Origin: Monoglobus sp964442605 | GTDB lineage: Bacteria; Bacillota; Clostridia; Monoglobales; Monoglobaceae | Length of the DNA: 21,317 bases | NCBI GenBank assembly: GCA_964442605.1 | Contig: CAYTZR010000034.1 | Coordinates: 1-21,317, forward strand | Direction: 5' to 3' | Shown: one piece after another, positions 5,733-14,600 of the stretch | Layout of the letters: the number at the start of each line of letters is the position of its first letter | How positions within the stretch are numbered: the stretch's first letter is position 1 | Program-made: the position numbers and the translations under genes | The notes under the pieces: model-generated | What the model was told of the DNA's origin: nothing | The model's database searches: none | The model's input: only the letters and a program-made list of their open reading frames with translations

Positions 5733-7665
5733 TACCGCCATTCCTCCTATTATTTGTTTTATTGGTTTTTGCTTTATTGGATTTTGCTTTATTGGTTTTT
5801 GTTTTATCGGTTTTTGTTTTATTGGATTTTGTTTTATTGGTTTTTATTTTATTCGAATTATTGCTTTCTGTCCTTTTGGGTTTTATAAGACATTTCGGAC
5901 CGTATCCGATAAGATCGGTTCGTCCTGCCTTTTGGAGCGCTTTGTAAACAAGCGCGTAATTTTTGGGAGCCCTGTATTGCAGCAGCGCTCTCTGCATCTG
6001 CTTCTCTTCATAGGATCTCGTGACATACACCGGTTCCATGGTTCTCGGATCAAGCCCGGTATAGTACATACATGTGGAAATACAGCCGGGCGTGGGATAA
6101 AAATCCTGTACCTGATCAGGGCTATGCCCGGTGTCACGAAGATATTCAGCAAGATTTACCGCATCCTTCAATGTGCAGCCGGGGTGGGATGACATTAGAT
6201 ACGGCACCAAATACTGCTCCTTGCCAAGCTCCTTATTTATTTTCTCAAACCTTTTGCGAAACCTTTCAAAAACCTCATTTTTGGGCTTTCCCATATACTT
6301 TAAGACATTGTCTGAAATATGCTCGGGAGCAACCTTTAGCTGTCCGCTTATATGATACTTCGCGAGTTCATACAAAAAGGTGTCATCCTTATCCTCCATT
6401 ACATAGTCAAACCTGATACCGCTCCTGACAAATACCTTTTTGACATTCGGAATACTTCTCACCTTCCGCAGAAGTTCAATATAGTCGCTGTGGTCTACAA
6501 TCAGGTTTTTACAGGGCTTAGGAAAGAGGCATTGACGTTCCTTGCAAACGCCCCTCCTCTCCTGCTCCTTGCAGGAAGCAAATCTGAAATTTGCCGTCGG
6601 ACCGCCGATGTCATGTATATATCCCTTAAAATTTTTAAGACTCGTCAAGAGCTCCGCTTCTTTAACAATTGATTCATGACTCCTCGCGGTAACGGTTCTG
6701 CCCTGATGCAGCGTCAGCGCGCAGAAAGCGCAGCCGCCGTAACAGCCTCGGCATGAGGTGATTGAGAATTCAACCTCTTTGATTGCAGGTACACCGCCCT
6801 GTTCTTCATACATAGGGTGATATGTCCTCATATATGGCAGCGCGTATACGTCGTCAAGTTCTTGAGTTGTCAGCGGTTTAGCCGGCGGATTTTGAACTGT
6901 ATACTTATCCCTGTCAAGCTGAATTAACGGCTTACCGCGTATATAATCCTGTTCATCATATTGGATTTTTGTCGCCTTTGCGTAAAGCTTTTTATCTGTG
7001 CATACCTCGTCATATGACGGGATAATGACCCCATCATAAGGCAACAGTGACCTTTCGCCCTCTGAATACATGGTTCCCATAACGCCCTTGATTTCCTTTA
7101 TCGGAACACTGGCGTTAAGCAGTTCGGCGACCTCGATAATCTGACGTTCTCCCATACCGTAGACAAGCAGATCGGCACCGCTGTCGATTAAAATACTGCG
7201 CCTTACCTTGTCGCTCCAATAATCGTAATGAGCAAAACGTCTGAGACTCGCTTCTATACCGCCGATTATTATAGGAATATCTCCGTAAGCCTCCCTAATT
7301 CTGTTGCAGTACACAATAGTGGCTCTATCCGGGCGCATTCCCGCTTTTCCTCCCGGCGAATACAAATCGGTGTTCCTTACCCTTTTCGCGGCAGTGTAAC
7401 GGTTTACCATCGGGTCAATATTACCCGACATTACCAAAAATCCAAGTCGCGGTCTGCCCAGACGTTTAAAATCCTTACAGCTCTGCCACTTAGGTTGCGG
7501 TATAATTCCGACTGAATAGCCGTTATGTTCAAGAACACGTGAAATAATCGCGTGTCCAAAGCTCGGGTGATCAACATACGCGTCACCGATTATGTAAACA
7601 AAATCAAGCTGTTTAATTCCTCTTTTATTTAAATCGGATTTTGAAATGGGCAAAAAACTGTTCAT
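5725..7665 (-). CDS. ygiQ: YgiQ family radical SAM protein with a repetitive basic tail
   Basis: 646 residues. The N-terminal region (GDAYVDHPSFGHAII, GIIPQPKW) is typical of the YgiQ/UPF0313 family. The radical SAM site is C308-x3-C312-x2-C315 (CYGGCAFC), expected to hold a 4Fe-4S cluster that cleaves S-adenosylmethionine. The DUF3362 region follows (DFYPTPGCISTCMYY). The family's substrate is not established. From about residue 601 the tail is seven Lys/Asn/Thr pentapeptides encoded by 15-bp repeats, far more basic and repetitive than the family norm. It begins 4 bases after the proA stop with only a weak ribosome site, so translation is probably coupled. Its last codons carry the folD ribosome site. 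Confidence 0.95.
   Translation of the reverse strand: MNSFLPISKSDLNKRGIKQLDFVYIIGDAYVDHPSFGHAIISRVLEHNGYSVGIIPQPKWQSCKDFKRLGRPRLGFLVMSGNIDPMVNRYTAAKRVRNTDLYSPGGKAGMRPDRATIVYCNRIREAYGDIPIIIGGIEASLRRFAHYDYWSDKVRRSILIDSGADLLVYGMGERQIIEVAELLNASVPIKEIKGVMGTMYSEGERSLLPYDGVIIPSYDEVCTDKKLYAKATKIQYDEQDYIRGKPLIQLDRDKYTVQNPPAKPLTTQELDDVYALPYMRTYHPMYEEQGGVPAIKEVEFSITSCRGCYGGCAFCALTLHQGRTVTARSHESIVKEAELLTSLKNFKGYIHDIGGPTANFRFASCKEQERRGVCKERQCLFPKPCKNLIVDHSDYIELLRKVRSIPNVKKVFVRSGIRFDYVMEDKDDTFLYELAKYHISGQLKVAPEHISDNVLKYMGKPKNEVFERFRKRFEKINKELGKEQYLVPYLMSSHPGCTLKDAVNLAEYLRDTGHSPDQVQDFYPTPGCISTCMYYTGLDPRTMEPVYVTRSYEEKQMQRALLQYRAPKNYALVYKALQKAGRTDLIGYGPKCLIKPKRTESNNSNKIKTNKTKSNKTKTDKTKTNKAKSNKAKTNKTNNRRNGGNG
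5758..5862 (-). repeat. 15-bp in-frame tandem repeat in the ygiQ tail, seven units
   Basis: On the plus strand the units read TTTATTGGTTTTTGC with few substitutions (5758, 5773, 5788, 5803, 5818, 5833 and a degenerate seventh at 5848). In the ygiQ frame they encode pentapeptides such as NKTKT, NKTKS, DKTKT, NKAKS. Unit length is a multiple of three, so copy number can change without frameshift. Confidence 0.92.
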
Positions 7666-7669
7666 GGCT

Positions 7670-8932
7670 TTATCTGATCTGTCCGTTGCCTTCGATAATA
7701 TATTTGGTGGACGTAAGCTCTGTCAAGCCCATCGGACCTCTGGCATGAGTCTTTTGTGTGCTTATGCCGATTTCAGCCCCAAATCCGAACTCAAATCCAT
7801 CGGTAAATCTTGTGGATGCGTTTACATAGACGGCTGCCGCGTCAATCTCGTCAAGAAATTTTTGTGAGTTTTTATGGCTGTCTGTAACTATTGCCTCGGA
7901 ATGTCCGCTGTTATATTTATTGATGTGTTCTATCGCTTCATCTATGCTCTCAACAACCTTAACGCCGATTTTTAAGTCAAGATATTCGGTTCCCCAGTCC
8001 TCCTCCGTTGCCGCAGCAGCGCTCGGGAAAATTTCGCGAACTCTTTCATCGCCGACGATTTCAACGCCGCGCTCCTTGAGTTCGGTCAAAATCACGGGCA
8101 GAAATTCATCGGCAACGCTTTGATGCACTATCAGCTTTTCCTCCGCGTTGCAGACTGATGGACGCTGAGTTTTGGCATTAATAACAATATTTTTTGCCAT
8201 TTCCAAATCCGCGCTGCTGTCTACATACACATGGCAGTTGCCGGTACCCGTTTCAATCGCGGGAACCGTTGCGTTCTCGACAACCGCTTTTATAAGTCCC
8301 GCTCCGCCCCTCGGTATAATAACGTCCAAGTATTCATTAAGACGCATAAGCGCCGTTGAGCTTTCCCTCGTGGTGTCCTCAACAAGGTTTATTGAGCCGC
8401 TCGGAAGCCCCGCCGCGTATCCCGCATCCTGCATAATCTTAACGATGGCCATGTTAGAGCTGAATGCCTCCTTACCGCCACGGAGTATCACCGCGTTACC
8501 GGATTTTATACAAAGCCCCGCCGCATCCGCCGTAACATTGGGACGCGCCTCGTAAATAATTCCGATAACCCCCAGCGGAACCCTGACCTTTGAAATTTTC
8601 AGACCGTTTGGACGCTTAGACCCGTACACAACCTCGCCCACCGGATCAGGCAGAGCCGCTATCTGGCGCAACCCCTCGGCTATGCCGTGAATACGAGGCT
8701 TATCGAGCATAAGTCTATCTATTAAACCTTCATTTAATCCGTTTCGACGTCCCATCTCAATATCCTTTAAATTTTCGGCAATAATATAATCAGCCTTCTC
8801 CTCCATCGCGTCGGCAATTGCAAGAAGCGCGTTATTTTTCACCGATGTGGAAAGTGTCGCCAAAAGTCCGGATGCCGACTTCGCAAGTCTGCCTTTTTCA
8901 TTCAATTCCATTACAGCACTCATATCCCGCAT
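7670..8932 (-). CDS. proA: Glutamate-5-semialdehyde dehydrogenase (gamma-glutamyl phosphate reductase)
   Basis: Second step of proline synthesis: NADPH-dependent reduction of gamma-glutamyl phosphate to glutamate-5-semialdehyde, cytoplasmic. About 420 residues with aldehyde dehydrogenase fold; catalytic Cys261 in QRPSVCNAEE; family motifs VPLGVIGIIYEARPNVT and the C-terminal HARGPMGLTELTSTKY. The open frame extends to 8962, but GAGGTGA lies eight bases before the ATG at 8932 and the intervening residues are not family-like, so 8932 is chosen. First gene of a minus-strand operon with ygiQ and folD. The partner glutamate 5-kinase (proB), usually adjacent, is not in this window. Confidence 0.96.
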   Translation of the reverse strand: MRDMSAVMELNEKGRLAKSASGLLATLSTSVKNNALLAIADAMEEKADYIIAENLKDIEMGRRNGLNEGLIDRLMLDKPRIHGIAEGLRQIAALPDPVGEVVYGSKRPNGLKISKVRVPLGVIGIIYEARPNVTADAAGLCIKSGNAVILRGGKEAFSSNMAIVKIMQDAGYAAGLPSGSINLVEDTTRESSTALMRLNEYLDVIIPRGGAGLIKAVVENATVPAIETGTGNCHVYVDSSADLEMAKNIVINAKTQRPSVCNAEEKLIVHQSVADEFLPVILTELKERGVEIVGDERVREIFPSAAAATEEDWGTEYLDLKIGVKVVESIDEAIEHINKYNSGHSEAIVTDSHKNSQKFLDEIDAAAVYVNASTRFTDGFEFGFGAEIGISTQKTHARGPMGLTELTSTKYIIEGNGQIR

Positions 8933-8976
8933 AATAATCACCTCAAGAGACAAATTTTCCAAATTTAGAAATTTAT

Positions 8977-9005
8977 TTGATTATATCACAAGAGTATGAT
9001 ATAAT
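8977..9005 (+). promoter_or_regulatory. Sigma-A promoter of tatD (half of a symmetric divergent promoter)
   Basis: TTGATT (8977-8982), 17-base spacer, TATAAT (9000-9005). The same DNA read on the other strand gives the proA promoter. The element is the right half of a 12-bp perfect inverted repeat (8977-8988 / 8997-9008). Confidence 0.85.
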
Positions 9006-9008
9006 CAA
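8980..9008 (-). promoter_or_regulatory. Sigma-A promoter of proA (other half of the symmetric divergent promoter)
   Basis: Minus strand: TTGATT (9008-9003), 17-base spacer, TATAAT (8985-8980). Hexamers and spacing are identical to the tatD promoter on the other strand; the -35 of each overlaps the -10 of the other by three bases. Confidence 0.85.
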
Positions 9009-9050
9009 GTATAAATATCAAGCTCGAAAATTTCAGGAGGACAACAAATA

Positions 9051-9821
9051 ATGCGATTATTCGATACACACGCACATTTGGACGATGAGCAATTTGACAA
9101 CGACAGAGAAGAAATAATAAAAAAAATCCGCGAAAGCGGCGTTGTAAACATTATGGAGGTTGGATCAAGCGTTGAAACCTCAAGGTTTGCGGTTGAAATC
9201 GCCGAAAATCATGACTTTATCTACTGCTCTGCGGGAATACATCCCGAATTTGCCGAGAACGCGAATACGGACGATTTTGAAATAATAAAAGCGTTGGCAA
9301 AATCAAGCAATAAGGTCAAGGCTATAGGAGAAATAGGTATTGACTATTACTATGAGAATTGCGCGACGCGGGAAAAGCAGATACAGTGCCTTGAAGCACA
9401 GATTGATATAGCAAAAGAGCTTGGTCTGCCGATTATAGTTCACGACAGAGCTTCAAAGGGCGACACGCTAAAGGTTTTAAAAGAAAAACAGGTTTCAAAC
9501 GGTGTGGTTCACTGCTTCTCTGGCAGCGCGGAAACAGCAAAAATTTTGGTTGACATGGGCTTTATGATTTCTTTTACCGGAGTTATTACATTTAAAAACG
9601 CGCGCAGGGCAATTGAAGCTCTTAAAGTAATTCCGCTCGACAGGCTTATGATTGAAACAGACAGCCCGTACATGGCGCCCGAACCGTACAGGGGAAGGCG
9701 AAACGATAGCAGATATGTAAAATATGTTGCCGAAAAAATGGCAGACGTAAAGGGAATAAGCTTTGCGGAATTATGTGACATCACATATGAAAACGGAAAG
9801 AATTTTTTTAATATTGATTAG
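9051..9821 (+). CDS. tatD: TatD family metal-dependent hydrolase (putative DNase)
   Basis: 256 residues, TIM-barrel amidohydrolase fold. Metal and catalytic motifs in order: DTHAHLDD (residues 5-12), GEIGIDYYY, IVHDR, HCFSGS, and ETDSPYMAPEPYRGRRN near the C-terminus. Characterised family members are 3'-5' DNases or D-aminoacyl-tRNA deacylase-like proteins; which applies here is not visible. AGGAGG lies 11 bases before the ATG. It is transcribed divergently from proA and followed by exoA 117 bases on, so a DNA-repair pairing with exoA is plausible. Confidence 0.93.
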   Translation: MRLFDTHAHLDDEQFDNDREEIIKKIRESGVVNIMEVGSSVETSRFAVEIAENHDFIYCSAGIHPEFAENANTDDFEIIKALAKSSNKVKAIGEIGIDYYYENCATREKQIQCLEAQIDIAKELGLPIIVHDRASKGDTLKVLKEKQVSNGVVHCFSGSAETAKILVDMGFMISFTGVITFKNARRAIEALKVIPLDRLMIETDSPYMAPEPYRGRRNDSRYVKYVAEKMADVKGISFAELCDITYENGKNFFNID

Positions 9822-9876
9822 CTTTGATTAGCTTTTAATGATATAGATTGCGATTTTTAATGATATAGATTGCGAT
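9816..9876. repeat. Short tandem duplications at and after the tatD stop
   Basis: GATTAGCTTT occurs twice in tandem (9816-9825, 9826-9835), the first copy containing the tatD stop. A 22-bp unit starting TTTTAATGATATAG then occurs twice head to tail (9833-9854, 9855-9876) without mismatch. Degenerate copies of ATAGATTGCGAT continue to about 9910. This fills most of the 117-base tatD-exoA gap. Confidence 0.93.
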
Positions 9877-9938
9877 ACAGATAGATTGCGATATAGATAG
9901 ATTCGATATAAATTAAAGATTTAGATTAGGAGGAAATC

Positions 9939-10700
9939 ATGACAAAATTAGTTTCATGGAACGTTAACGGTCTTCGCGCCTGCGTTCAAAAAGGATTTTT
10001 TGATTATTTTAAAAAGGCAGACGCGGATGTTTTTTGCATACAGGAAACCAAGCTTCAAGATGGGCAAATAGATGTCGGCGAGTCTCTCAAAGGCTATCAT
10101 CAATATTGGAACTACGCCGAAAAAAAGGGATACTCCGGTGTGGCAATGTTTTCCAGAACCGAGCCTCTCTCTGTCGCATATGGGATGAATATACCGGAGC
10201 ATGACACAGAGGGCAGACTCATAACCGCGGAATTTGAGGATTACTACCTTATTACCTGTTACACACCAAATTCACAGAATGAGCTTAGACGATTGGATTA
10301 CCGTATTAAGTGGGAAAATGATTTCAGAAGTTATATATCGGAGCTCGAAAAAATCAAGCCCGTTATAATCTGCGGCGACCTTAACGTTGCCCACGAGGAA
10401 ATAGATTTAAAAAACCCAAAAACAAACCGCAAAAACGCGGGATTTACCGATGAGGAGCGCACGGAAATGACAACGCTCCTAAACGGCGGGTACATCGACT
10501 CATTCAGGTATTTTTACCCCGATGTAACGGGAGAATATTCATGGTGGTCATACAGGTTTAAGGCGCGTGAAAAGAACGCGGGATGGCGTATTGACTACTT
10601 TATAGTATCCGAAAAATTACAGGAACGCCTTAAATCCGCCGCTATACATCAGGAGGTTATGGGCTCGGATCATTGTCCGGTTGAGCTTGTAATAGGGTAA
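9939..10700 (+). CDS. exoA: Exodeoxyribonuclease III / AP endonuclease
   Basis: 253 residues, endonuclease/exonuclease/phosphatase fold. Motifs: SWNVNGLRA at the N-terminus, FCIQETKLQ (metal Glu), GDLNVAHEEIDL (Asp/Asn), and GSDHCPVELVI at the C-terminus (catalytic His). It cleaves DNA at abasic sites in base-excision repair and trims 3' ends, in the cytoplasm. AGGAGG lies 5-6 bases before the ATG. It follows tatD and may share its transcript across a repeat-filled gap; no separate strong promoter is obvious. Confidence 0.95.
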   Translation: MTKLVSWNVNGLRACVQKGFFDYFKKADADVFCIQETKLQDGQIDVGESLKGYHQYWNYAEKKGYSGVAMFSRTEPLSVAYGMNIPEHDTEGRLITAEFEDYYLITCYTPNSQNELRRLDYRIKWENDFRSYISELEKIKPVIICGDLNVAHEEIDLKNPKTNRKNAGFTDEERTEMTTLLNGGYIDSFRYFYPDVTGEYSWWSYRFKAREKNAGWRIDYFIVSEKLQERLKSAAIHQEVMGSDHCPVELVIG

Positions 10701-10707
10701 TAATAAT

Positions 10708-10723
10708 CAGGACAGCAGGACAG
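10708..10723. repeat. 8-bp tandem duplication after the exoA stop
   Basis: CAGGACAG occurs twice in tandem (10708-10715, 10716-10723), seven bases after the exoA stop; the second copy supplies the left arm of the hairpin at 10720. Confidence 0.85.
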
Positions 10724-10736
10724 CTTTCCCGGCTGT
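10720..10736. terminator. Weak hairpin between convergent exoA and the AraC gene
   Basis: ACAGC / GCTGT, 5-bp stem with a 7-base GC-containing loop, placed exactly between the two convergent stops. T-runs are poor on both strands (TTTAGGATTTT on plus), so it is a modest bidirectional terminator at best. Confidence 0.5.
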
Positions 10737-11534
10737 TTAGGATTTTATAAGTTTAGTTATATTTTTCCTGTACTCGCCGGGAGTTTGTCCGTAAGCCGCC
10801 TTAAACATCCTGTTAAAGGTTCTCAGGCTCTCAAAACCCGAATGTTGGCTTATTACGGTAAAGTTTTCATTCGTCGTGCGTATAAGTCCGGCGGCGTACT
10901 CCGCTCTTATAAGCCCCAGATAATTTCTGAGGTTCATCTTAAATTTTTGAGTAAATATTTCCGAGATATAGCATTCGCTCACGTTAAAGCGCTTTGCCAA
11001 TAATTCACGCGTTATCGTTTCCGTAAAGTTTTCTTCTATGTATTTCACGATTTTATATGTTATATCACCCACAGGCTGCGATGACCGCTGCTTGAGTTTT
11101 AATATTTCAAGAATATATGACATAATGACGCATGTCCACGAAAATTTTATCTCAAACGGCTGCTCCGGCGTAACGGAATATAGCGCGGCTTTAAACGGCT
11201 CCGATATTTGCGTATTTTCAATGACAGGCGACTCGGGACGTAATTTTTTCAAATCGGGGAAAAGCTTTCCGAACAGCTTAGGAGCGCACATCAGTATAAG
11301 AACCTCCGAATTCTTTTTGTATAATGTAAAAAACGAATGAACAATATCCGGAAATACAACGGCAAGATTGCCTTTTGAAATCTCAATCACCTGATTTTCG
11401 ATTTTTAAATGCTGAACACCGTTATAAACATAAATTATTTCCACATATTCATGCATATGTTCCGGATAATCAAGCTCATAATTATTGTGCTTTACAGTCA
11501 AATCCGAACGTCTGATTTCATATACCGGAAGCAT
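10737..11534 (-). CDS. AraC family regulator with N-terminal cupin domain
   Basis: 265 residues. Residues ~1-135 form a cupin-like sensing domain (HMHEYVEIIYVYNG is the typical AraC_binding opening). Residues ~165-265 hold two helix-turn-helix motifs: LLAKRFNVSECYISEIFTQKF and, later, ISQHSGFESLRTFNRMFKAA, ending GQTPGEYRK. AAAGGAG lies 9 bases before the ATG. It is transcribed divergently from the giant GH3 gene from a shared 117-base region, so it most likely senses a plant-derived sugar and activates that gene. The ligand is not visible. It has its own strong promoter that overlaps the candidate GH3 promoter. Confidence 0.92.
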   Translation of the reverse strand: MLPVYEIRRSDLTVKHNNYELDYPEHMHEYVEIIYVYNGVQHLKIENQVIEISKGNLAVVFPDIVHSFFTLYKKNSEVLILMCAPKLFGKLFPDLKKLRPESPVIENTQISEPFKAALYSVTPEQPFEIKFSWTCVIMSYILEILKLKQRSSQPVGDITYKIVKYIEENFTETITRELLAKRFNVSECYISEIFTQKFKMNLRNYLGLIRAEYAAGLIRTTNENFTVISQHSGFESLRTFNRMFKAAYGQTPGEYRKNITKLIKS

Positions 11535-11586
11535 TATACAAAACTCCTTTAGTCAACTTTTTGTCTTATATTTTATACAATATGAC

Positions 11587-11615
11587 TTTAATTATAGCAC
11601 CAAATATGATATATT
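11587..11615 (+). promoter_or_regulatory. Weak candidate promoter of the GH3 gene
   Basis: TTTAAT, 17-base spacer, TATATT. The -35 is poor, which fits a promoter needing an activator such as the divergent AraC protein. It overlaps the AraC promoter almost completely. Confidence 0.5.
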
Positions 11616-11619
11616 GCAA
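11591..11619 (-). promoter_or_regulatory. Sigma-A promoter of the AraC-family gene
   Basis: Minus strand: TTGCAA (11619-11614), 17-base spacer, TATAAT (11596-11591), about 57 bases before the ATG at 11534. Confidence 0.75.
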
Positions 11620-11651
11620 GTATAAAATATTAACGTACAGGAGGAAGCGTT

Positions 11652-14600
11652 ATGAAGATGCATAAGTTAACAGCAATTTTAACCTCTGCGATGCTGACAT
11701 TTACTTGCTTGCCGGGAATTGCCGCACACGCGGAGACGGAACAAATCGAAACCTCGCAGACCGAAACCGAACAGGCAGAACCGATACAGACGGAAGCTGT
11801 ACAAACCGAAGCACAGGGTGAAAACGAAGTTCAAGCAGCGGCAACATATCCGTATCAGGATACCTCGCTTTCGTTTGAGGAAAGAGCTGCCGACTTAGTG
11901 GCGCGTATGACCTTAGAAGAAAAGGCTGCGCAGACAGCGGCAAAAAGCACACCGGCAATAAGCCGTCTTGGTGTACACTCGTATTATTACTGGCGAGAGG
12001 GTATTCACGGCGTAGCGAGACAAGGCGGCGCGACGAGCTTTCCCTCAAGCCTTGCCATGTCAAACACTTGGGACAGACAGCTTATGTATGAGGTTATGGA
12101 TATCACCTCCACTGAGGCAAGAGCCAAAAACAACCGCTATGATTTAAACTATTGGAATCCTACGATAAACTTGGCTCGCGATCCGCGTTGGGGCAGAAAT
12201 GAGGAAACCTACGGTGAGGATCCGTATTTGACAACTGAAATCGGCGGCGCCGCCGTTAAGGGCATGCAGGGAACTGATGAAAAGTACTTAAAAACCATTA
12301 CAACCCTCAAGCACTACGCGGCGAACAATGTTGAGGGCGAGCGTCAAAGAGGAACCTCTATAATGAACGAAAGCACTATGAGGGAATATTATACAAGGGC
12401 TTTCAGAGATATAGTGGAAAACTACTCTCCGGGAGCTGTAATGAGCTCGTATAACGCCACAACCATATACAGAAACGGTGAAATACTTAAATCATCAACC
12501 GGTCAGGATATAAATTATGTTGCATCGAGCGCCAACTCATACCTTATAAATGACCTTTTAAGACGTACATATGGATTTGACGGCTTTGTTGTCGGCGACT
12601 GCGGCGCATGGGATAATTTATACGGTGTACCCGCTATGCGCAAAAATCTGTATCCGAACGAAGCTCTTGAAAATATAACCGCCGCGATGACAGTTTCAAA
12701 AGCGCTGGATGCAGGCTCAAGCCTTGACTGCAACAGCGGCAGCAGCGGAACGGCGCAAGTCGCGTCTGCCGTACAGCAGGGTCTGATAAGCGAGGATCTT
12801 TTGGATATTGCTGTATATGAATTATTCCTTGAGCGTATGAAAACAGGTGAATTTGACGATACGTCCGCATATCGTGACATAACCTCCGATGTTATTGAAT
12901 CGGATGAACATGTCGCGAAGGCTGAGCAAGCGGCTGAGGAAAGCTGGGTACTGCTCGAAAACAACGGAACATTACCTCTTGAAAATACGGTTACTGATAT
13001 TGCTATAGTCGGCGATCACGCGGATGAGGTTATTCTCGGCGACTACTCAGCTGATATGGAAAGCATGACATCTGCTCTCATTTCGCCGTACAGCGGCATT
13101 AAAAGCGAGGTTCAAAGTATTAACCAAAACGCGAATGTTGAGCTTATAGGAAATGTAAACGACAGCACACCGCTGCTTAATATAAAGAGCATTAAGCTTA
13201 TCAAAAGCAACGGAAGCAGCACAACTGTTGATTTATCAAGCGCGACAAATATAATAGGTATGATGAAGTCCGGCTCGGAGCTCATCGACATAACGAAGTC
13301 GGGAATGGCGGTCATCCCGAACGTTGATTTTCAGGATGTAACAGATGTTCAAATAGAGGCCGCGTCTCTTCCCGGAATGCCTAATGTCACGATTGCGATT
13401 GGCTACAACAGCTCATCGCAAAACGTCGCGAATGTTGATATAGAAAGCACATCAAGCTCAGATACATATCAAACAAATACGGGTACATATAACGGCGCGA
13501 CCGGCGGATATACCTCAACGGCAAATATGTATATTACCATAAACGCCGCAGCGGAATTTTCTGTCGAGAACTACAAAAGCTCACTTGACAAGGCTGATTA
13601 CATAATAGCGTATGGCGGCACAACCACCGCTGATTCAAGCGAATCAAATGACAGGAGTTCTATAAACCTGCCCGCGTCCGAGGCGCATATACAGCAGATT
13701 TGCGATGCGTATCCCGAAAAGACAATTGTTGTACTTCAAACAGTAGGTCAGGTCAATGTTGAAGGCTTTAAGGATAAATGCGCGGCATTGCTGTGGACGT
13801 CATATAACGGCCAGACTCAAGGAGAGGCGCTGGGTAAGGTTTTGACCGGCTCGGTCAATCCCTCAGGCAAGCTGTCAACCACCTGGTACAGCATGGCTGA
13901 CCTTGAAAAAATGCCGCTCGGTACATCAAGACAGTCTATCGACGGAATAGACTATAACTTCACAAGCTACGAGCTGGCATATGACATAAACAATCCGACT
14001 GCGGAATATCCGGGAAGGACATATCAGTATTACACGGGAACGCCCATATATCCTTTCGGATACGGAACAAGCTATACGAAATTTGAATACTCAAACATAG
14101 CGATTGATAAAACAAACGCGGATGCCAATGACACTGTCACAATAACCGCCGATGTCAAAAATACCGGTTCAGTCAGCGGAACAGAGGTTGCCCAGCTTTA
14201 TATTACCGTTCCGGGTGCGGACGGAAAAAATCTCCCGCTGAAGCAGCTTAAGGGCTTTGAAAGGGTTGAGCTTGCGCCCGGAGAAACAAAAACAGTAAGC
14301 TTCAGCTTAGACATATCGGATGTATATTTCTTTGATGAAGCTGCACAGAAAAACTATGTTGTAAGTGGTGAATATACCGCCAAAATCGGTAGCAATTCAG
14401 ATGACATCTCGCAGTCGATAAAATTTAATGTAAGCGGTTCAATAGCCGAAACGCTCAAGAACGCTTATGCTGTACCATCGGGCTTAAAGCTGTATATCGC
14501 GCAGGACAGCTCGGGAAAATATGCCGATGAACCCGGGAATTATATAAATTCAGGCGTAAGCGTCGCATTAAAGGACGATCAAGTTATAACAAGCTTTGCG

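Noticed and set aside
5758..5862. Possible CRISPR-like repeat
   Set aside because: Units are 15 bp, head to tail, without spacers, and in frame within ygiQ.
5398..6192. A 264-codon plus-strand frame with FIGFC repeats
   Set aside because: It is the antisense of folD and of the 15-bp repeats in ygiQ; both true genes are strongly supported on the minus strand.
11652..11709. Lipoprotein signal (Cys19) on the GH3 protein
   Set aside because: LTFTC lacks the small residue before Cys needed for a lipobox; the AHA site at residue 27 is a better ordinary cleavage site.
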